From: a virus
Strand: one strand, 5' to 3'
Virus record (IMG/VR): IMGVR_UViG_3300027965_000183
Coordinates: 1-36,520 of that record
DNA length: 36,520 nucleotides
Shown: positions 32,511 through 36,520 of the stretch, piece by piece
Position numbering within the stretch: position 1 is the stretch's first letter
Layout: each line of letters opens with the position of its first letter
The notes under the pieces: model-generated
What the model saw: the letters and a program-made list of their open reading frames with translations, nothing else
Database searches by the model: none
Told to the model about the DNA's origin: nothing
Position numbers and translations under genes: made by a program

Positions 32511-34215
32511 GTGATTACACCCGATCAAATTCAGGAAGTCGCGGAGGGGCGGGCCGAAGAAACACGGGAATTCCGTATCTTCGGCCCGCCTTGACGGAAA
32601 GACAGGGACAGGAAAAACCACAAACCTCACGCGCCAGATCGCCCGCGCCGTTGACAAGTTTGGTCCCGATTCGGTCCTGGTGACGTCGTTTTCCCGGAGC
32701 GCTGCCGCGGAGCTGGCCGGGCGCGACCTGCCGATCGCCGGCGATCGGATTGGCACGCTTCACTCGCACTGCTATCACGCGCTGGGCGGCCCAGAGATCG
32801 CGGAGGCGAACGTCGATGAGTGGAATCGGGACCATCCTTCGCTTGCCATTACCCCGGTGAAGAGGCAGGGAAAGCTTGATGGCGAGGAATCCATCGCAGA
32901 AGACGATTCGGACTCAGAAAAAGAAGGCGACAGGCTCCTTCAGCAGTTGAACCGCTTCCGCGGCCGGATGATTCCGGCTCGGGGCTGGCCGAAAACTGTC
33001 ATGGAGTTCGCCGCCAAATGGCAGGAGTACAAAGACGCCAACGGCCTGCTCGATTTCACGGATCTCATCGAGAGATGTTATCGGGACGTTTACTGCGCGC
33101 CCGGCAATCCTTCCGTGATCTTTGCGGATGAGGCGCAGGACCTGAATCGCTTGCAGTTGTCGCTTGTGCGGAAATGGGGAGAGCGGGCCGCATACTTCAT
33201 CGTCGCGGGTGACGATGATCAGACCATCTTTTCGTTCTGCGGAGCGACGCCTGACGCGTTCCTCGATCCAGACATTCCGGACGATCACAAGATCATCCTG
33301 AAACAGTCGTATCGGGTGCCGCGCGCTGTTCACGCGCTCGCGGAGAAGACGATTCGCGGAGTGGGCCGGCGTCAGGAGAAGATCTATTTGCCGCGTGCGG
33401 CCGACGGTGCCGTCCATCGGTTAGGTCGCGACGGCTACAAACATCCCGAGCTGTCGATCATCCCCGAAGTCATCAATCACGTTGCGCGGGGCAAAAGCGT
33501 CATGCTGCTGGCCTTGTGCTCCTACATGCTTCGCGCGGTAATCCAGGTGCTTCGCAAGGAAGGCGTCCCGTTTCACAATCCATATCGCAAGGCGAACGGT
33601 TTCTGGAATCCGCTGCGGGCCGCCAGGAAGGGCTCGACCTCCGGACGCGTGTTGGCTCTGGTTTCCAGCGCGCCCGATGTGCAGGGTTTCCGGCCGTGGA
33701 CGAACGGCGACGTTCGGGCGTGGGCCGAAGTGCTCCAGTCAAAAAGCATCCTGCGGCGCGGCAGTAAGAAGGCCCTCGCGGATTACGATCCCGAAGAAGT
33801 CGCCACGCTTTCCGCAAAAGGAATTCTGATGCAGTGCTTCGAACCAGCCGCCCTCGAATCGCTGGCGGCCGCCTGGGACGCGGGCTACCTGGCTCTCCTC
33901 CAATGGTGGCGCGAGCGTTTGACCGCCGATGCATTCAAGCGTGCGCAGTTTCCGGCGGATGTCGCCGCCAAACATGGGCCGCGCGGCTTAACGGAGATGC
34001 CCAAGGTGGTCGTCGGCACGATCCACTCCGTGAAAGGGGGCGAGGCCGACGTTGTTTATCTCTTTCCCGATCTCAGCCAGGCGGCGGCCGCCCAATACGA
34101 AAGCCGTGGGCCGGCGCGCGATTCGGTGACTCGCGTGTTTTACGTCGGCATCACACGCGCGCGGGAAGCGCTTAATATCTGCTATCGGGAGTCCCCGGAT
34201 GCGATTTGCCTGTGA
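32511..34215 (+). CDS. UvrD/Rep-superfamily helicase, frame broken at the P-loop
   Basis: A GTG at 32511 begins TPDQIQEVAEGRAEETREF, the usual UvrD-type start, and runs to RIFGPP, where TGA at 32592-32594 stops it. The +1 frame then carries DGKTGTGKTTNLTRQI (P-loop) and a full helicase: FADEAQDLN (motif II), GDDDQTIF (III), QSYRVP (IV), GTIHSVKGGEADVV (V) and FYVGITRAREAL (VI). The downstream frame has no normal start before GTG 32680, which would give an enzyme without Walker A. Joining both gives about 563-567 residues. Either a +1 shift at CCT-TGA-C restores a valid GxxxxGKT motif, or a 13-base insertion has killed the gene, or it is a sequencing error. Confidence 0.8.
32592..32602 (+). 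repeat. 11-base direct repeat copy A, inside the helicase P-loop break
   Basis: TGACGGAAAGA here contains the premature TGA of the helicase. The same 11 bases recur at 34213-34223, where they begin with the true stop of the same gene. If a GPPGTGKTT P-loop is assumed as ancestral, the extra bases are 32592-32604. Confidence 0.6.
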
Positions 34216-35570
34216 CGGAAAGATTGCAGTTGCCTATGACTGCGGATAAAGGTACCCTCCTGTCGCTGTTGACGGGAGGCGCCGGATTGAAAACGAGAGT
34301 CCAGCACCCCAAGGTGCAGGAGTGCCGCGATTACAAGCAGTGGTATTGGTTCTTCCGCTACTGGCACGACGAATTGCTCCCAGATGGCTCGGTGAAGACG
34401 AGCCGGAAACGCCACATCTGCGGCGACAGCCGCGGGCCGAACAAGATCACGCATACGCGCGCGGAAGAGATTAGAGACGACTTTCTGCACGACCTGAAAA
34501 TAAAGGCTAAACAGCAGGCCGAAGGCGCCGCCGCCCAGGAAAAGGCAGCCAAGGAACCGGACGCGCCCATCGACCCGCGCCAAATCATCTTCGGCAAATT
34601 GGCCGAGTTGTGGCTCAAGGACTATGCCGAGAACCCGAAGGTTAAACTCGCGCAGCCCACGCGCGAGAAGTACCGGATACGAATGGATACCCATATCCTG
34701 CCCCGATGGAAGGACGCGCGTCTGACGGAACTCGATAACAGCAAGGCCATCGTTGACTGGCTCCAGGGGGAGTGCACTTCGTGGTGGATGATGGTCGATC
34801 TCCGAAATATTATGAGCGGCGTCATCACCCGTGCGCAGGAGTGGGGCATTGTCCCGCGTTCTTACGCGAACCCGATGAAATGGGTGAAGCTCGGCCGGAA
34901 ATGGACTGTGTGGGAAGACCGCATTCTTTCGGATGAGGAGACGGCAGCCGTGTTCGCGCGCCTTGCGGACCCGCACTTGCTGATCTGCGAAACCTGCATT
35001 TACACGGGCACGCGCATCAGCGAGGCAGTGGGCCTCACCCTGAAGTGCGTCGATCTGAAGAAAGGCACCATCAAAATCGAGAGGCGGCATTGCCGCGGAG
35101 ACGTTGACGATCCGAAATCCGCGAGCAGCAAGCGCGTCCTTGCGCTCGGTGTGCTCATCGATCGCTATGCGGAGTGGATAGGTAAGAAAGGCATCAAGGA
35201 GCCGAATGCGTGGATCTTCTCTCAACCCGAGGACAGCTCAAAACCAATGTGGGATTCGGGCGTGCGCAAGGCGCTAAAACTCGCCGCGGAAGATGCCAAA
35301 TGCGACTTCCCCGGTTTCGGCCTGCATTCGTTCCGTCGCGCCAATATTACGCTCCGACAGGAGGTCGGCGGCAGTGCGATCGAGGCCTCAAAGATCGCCG
35401 GCCACTCCGGGCTGGCCATCACTGGCGAGTACACGAAAGTGCAGCTACGCCGCCAGGAGGAGTTGACGCGCGCGATCCAGGACCGCATCGAAGAAGCGCG
35501 GCGCAAGCAGGAAGCGGAAGCCGCCAAGGAGCGGAGTGGAAATCAGGATGCCTCGGAGGCGGCGGCATGA
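34212..35570 (+). CDS. int: Tyrosine integrase
   Basis: This has 452 residues from the GTG that overlaps the helicase stop (GTGA). TTG 34206 and ATG 34236 are alternatives. The N-terminal part is basic and resembles an arm/core DNA-binding region (YKQWYWFFRYWHDE; FGKLAELWLKDYAE). The catalytic domain has R268 in TGTRISEAVGL, a beta-hairpin Lys region (DDPKSASSKR), H372-S-F-R375, H398 in AGHSG and nucleophile Y407 in GEYTK. It inserts the phage into, and helps remove it from, the host chromosome. It is fused by overlap to the replication operon and lacks an evident promoter of its own. The C-terminal 35 residues are a Glu/Arg-rich helix. Confidence 0.92.
   Translation: MTERLQLPMTADKGTLLSLLTGGAGLKTRVQHPKVQECRDYKQWYWFFRYWHDELLPDGSVKTSRKRHICGDSRGPNKITHTRAEEIRDDFLHDLKIKAKQQAEGAAAQEKAAKEPDAPIDPRQIIFGKLAELWLKDYAENPKVKLAQPTREKYRIRMDTHILPRWKDARLTELDNSKAIVDWLQGECTSWWMMVDLRNIMSGVITRAQEWGIVPRSYANPMKWVKLGRKWTVWEDRILSDEETAAVFARLADPHLLICETCIYTGTRISEAVGLTLKCVDLKKGTIKIERRHCRGDVDDPKSASSKRVLALGVLIDRYAEWIGKKGIKEPNAWIFSQPEDSSKPMWDSGVRKALKLAAEDAKCDFPGFGLHSFRRANITLRQEVGGSAIEASKIAGHSGLAITGEYTKVQLRRQEELTRAIQDRIEEARRKQEAEAAKERSGNQDASEAAA
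34213..34223 (+). repeat. 11-base direct repeat copy B, at the helicase stop/integrase start
   Basis: TGACGGAAAGA begins with the stop codon of the helicase frame and contains the first codons of the integrase frame (GTG ACG GAA AGA from 34212). It is identical to the sequence at 32592-32602. Confidence 0.6.
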
Positions 35571-35591
35571 AGTTTCTGTCCTAGGCTCAGG

Positions 35592-36092
35592 TCAGGATGC
35601 CGCGCGATCTACGGCATCAAGTTGGATCGCCCACCATGAGATCGCTTCGTCGACGAGTGTGCGGCCATCTTCTCCTTCGTATGGACCGGAGTCCATGGGC
35701 CGATAAATGTTTTCCTCAATTAAGAATTGCCGAATAACGTCGAACCCATCGTGATTCTGCAAATGCGCAAGGATCGGCACCGGTCCTTCCGTCATTGCGA
35801 ACGAATACTCTTTCAGGATGTTGTTGCGCTCGTGCTCGATAAAGTCGCGAAAGATCGCGTGATCAGGTCCCTCGCGCCATGATCGGTGCAGATCGTTCGC
35901 GGCCTTCTTGACCTTCGCATCTGCCGCTCCATCCACCTTATCCAGAACGTGTCCCACGGCCCTGAGAAGCACGACTGCCAGAACCCAGTACAGCCGCCAT
36001 TCAATGCGACCGGTCTCATTCTCAAGCTTGTCCCGAACAAACATCGCATCTTGCAGAACGAGCCGGGCATACGGCACCTTCGTGGCCTGCAT
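35592..36092 (-). CDS. Conserved alpha-helical protein, unknown (HEPN-like impression)
   Basis: This 166-residue, nearly all helical protein faces the integrase tail-to-tail 21 bases away. The motif RLYWVLAVVLLRAVGHVLDK, then FRDFIEHERNNILKEYSF, is seen in a widespread family of small helical proteins. The long helices and the ERN motif recall HEPN proteins, but a true R-x4-6-H site is not seen, so RNase activity is not claimed. No signal peptide; the hydrophobic stretch is better read as a buried helix than a membrane span. It may be phage cargo or the first host gene. Confidence 0.6.
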   Translation of the reverse strand: MQATKVPYARLVLQDAMFVRDKLENETGRIEWRLYWVLAVVLLRAVGHVLDKVDGAADAKVKKAANDLHRSWREGPDHAIFRDFIEHERNNILKEYSFAMTEGPVPILAHLQNHDGFDVIRQFLIEENIYRPMDSGPYEGEDGRTLVDEAISWWAIQLDAVDRAAS

Positions 36093-36098
36093 AGGGAT

Positions 36099-36281
36099 CT
36101 ATTCAAGGATATGCCAATGCCCAGCGTCCCGTTGCGATGTCATTTGCTCATCTTCGCGGCCCAATCTACCGATACACGTAAGGATGCGATCACCTCGTCT
36201 TAATACGAGCTCATATACGTCAATCGCAGACGGGTTGCTGACGGTTGCTGAGTTTTCTTCTAGTATTTCAATCTGATACAA
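36099..36281 (-). CDS. Possible small protein (60 aa), doubtful
   Basis: An open frame from TTG at 36281 ends 6 bases before the leftward helical gene, as an operon partner would. Residues such as LRRGDRILTCIGRLGREDEQ look protein-like, but the start overlaps the extended -10 of the opposing ribbon-helix-helix gene and no ribosome site is clear. If not coding, the 197 bases between 36093 and 36289 hold only control elements. Confidence 0.3.
   Translation of the reverse strand: MYQIEILEENSATVSNPSAIDVYELVLRRGDRILTCIGRLGREDEQMTSQRDAGHWHILE
36233..36251. promoter_or_regulatory. Tandem GGTTGCTGA repeat, possible RHH operator
   Basis: GGTTGCTGA occurs at 36233-36241 and again at 36243-36251, a 10-base period. 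It lies just upstream of the promoter of a ribbon-helix-helix gene. Such proteins often bind short tandem repeats one helical turn apart and repress their own gene. Confidence 0.45.
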
Positions 36282-36282
36282 T
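36274..36282 (+). promoter_or_regulatory. Extended -10 promoter, apparently leaderless
   Basis: TGA-TACAAT is an extended -10 with a 5/6 hexamer. It ends seven bases before the ATG at 36290, so the transcript would start at the start codon. No ribosome site is present. Confidence 0.55.
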
Positions 36283-36289
36283 TCGCTGC

Positions 36290-36520
36290 ATGAAGTATGA
36301 CAGCGTGCAGCACGATGGCGAATCTGTGGCGAAACCGCTGCGCCGCGTTACCTTGACCGTCGACCCTATTGACTATGCCGCGCTCGAGGCACTCGCACGA
36401 CGAAGCGACGTGTCTACGTCATGGCTGGTCCGTCGCTCAATTCGCGAATTCCTAGCGCGCGTTCGGGGAGAACGCGTCGACCCGATGAGTGAAGGCCGGA
36501 AGGCCGAGCACGCTGCATGA
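36290..36520 (+). CDS. Ribbon-helix-helix DNA-binding protein
   Basis: This 76-residue protein starts at the ATG just after an extended -10; a longer in-frame start at 36245 would cross that promoter. Residues about 17-53 (LRRVTLTVDPIDYAALEALA, then RRSDVSTSWLVRRSIREFL) give the strand-helix-helix pattern of CopG/Arc-type regulators, with a basic, disordered tail. It may repress its own promoter through the tandem repeat upstream, or act as an antitoxin to a gene beyond the window. The stop TGA is the last codon of the window. Nothing shows whether it belongs to phage or host. Confidence 0.72.
   Translation: MKYDSVQHDGESVAKPLRRVTLTVDPIDYAALEALARRSDVSTSWLVRRSIREFLARVRGERVDPMSEGRKAEHAA

Noticed and set aside
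32592-32604. T4 gene 60-type translational bypass over 13 bases in the helicase
   Set aside because: No matching take-off and landing codons flank the interval (CCT is not followed by a CCN landing codon at the right place); a +1 shift, insertion mutation or read error explain it better.
35596-35618. Possible terminator: GATGCCG and CGGCATC inverted repeat after the integrase
   Set aside because: Seven-base arms with a nine-base loop are real, but no T-run follows on either strand and the element is inside the coding end of the leftward gene.
1-36520. CRISPR arrays, tRNA or rRNA genes
   Set aside because: On reading both strands I saw no regularly spaced repeats and no cloverleaf or rRNA-like stretches; this was by eye, so a degenerate tRNA could be missed.

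Overview
This window is almost certainly part of a temperate siphovirus-like phage, most likely an integrated prophage, from a GC-rich bacterium. Phage character is shown by an uninterrupted lambda-like order of virion genes on the left, a replication and DNA-modification operon in the middle and right, and a tyrosine integrase near the right edge. The host cannot be named from sequence alone. The Sec-signal-bearing beta-helix protein, the compact overlapping GC-rich genes and possible leaderless starts make me think of Acidobacteriota (Bryobacter/Solibacter-like), but this is a guess. Terminase, portal and most of the capsid gene lie off the left edge. No tRNA, rRNA, CRISPR array or intact insertion sequence was seen.

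1-22121, virion and lysis module (+ strand): end of a probable major capsid gene, small head and decoration genes, head-tail joining and tail terminator-like genes, major tail protein, a tail assembly chaperone pair joined by a predicted -1 ribosomal frameshift (slippery CCCAAAC), a 1216-residue tape measure, a beta-helix spike-like protein with a secretion signal, a distal-tail-like protein, a 1452-residue M/L/J-like tail-tip fusion with a four-cysteine (Fe-S-type) motif, a 1018-residue fibre/glycosidase-like protein, and a GH73-type endolysin. Three unrelated, visibly more A/T-rich genes interrupt this module, probably as morons (accessory cargo): a ParA-like ATPase (-), a PPOX-fold flavoprotein (-) and a GHKL ATPase with a PD-(D/E)XK nuclease signature (+). 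The last is the best candidate here for an undescribed anti-phage or host-fitness system.

22084-23390, control region: three small leftward genes, including a ribbon-helix-helix regulator. They are separated from a rightward Cro-sized HTH gene by a compact switch holding a consensus-like promoter (TTGACA-N17-AATAAT) overlapped by a perfect interrupted palindrome.

23160-35570, early operon (+): SNF2-type helicase, several conserved phage unknowns, a DUF2303-like protein, an IS110-C-terminal-like helix-hairpin-helix protein, a small membrane protein, a VRR-NUC-type nuclease, an orphan 5-methylcytosine methyltransferase, small proteins, an AEP/PrimPol-type primase, a UvrD-like helicase whose frame breaks exactly at the P-loop, and the integrase. 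Many genes overlap by 1-4 bases (ATGA, GTGA, TGATG), so they look translationally coupled. The primase, helicases, nuclease and unknowns would replicate and process phage DNA. The methyltransferase would mark it, and the integrase would insert or excise it.

35592-36520, right margin: a leftward alpha-helical unknown, a doubtful small leftward ORF, and a rightward ribbon-helix-helix gene with an apparent leaderless promoter. These may be phage cargo or the first host genes beyond the attachment site. No attachment core could be assigned.
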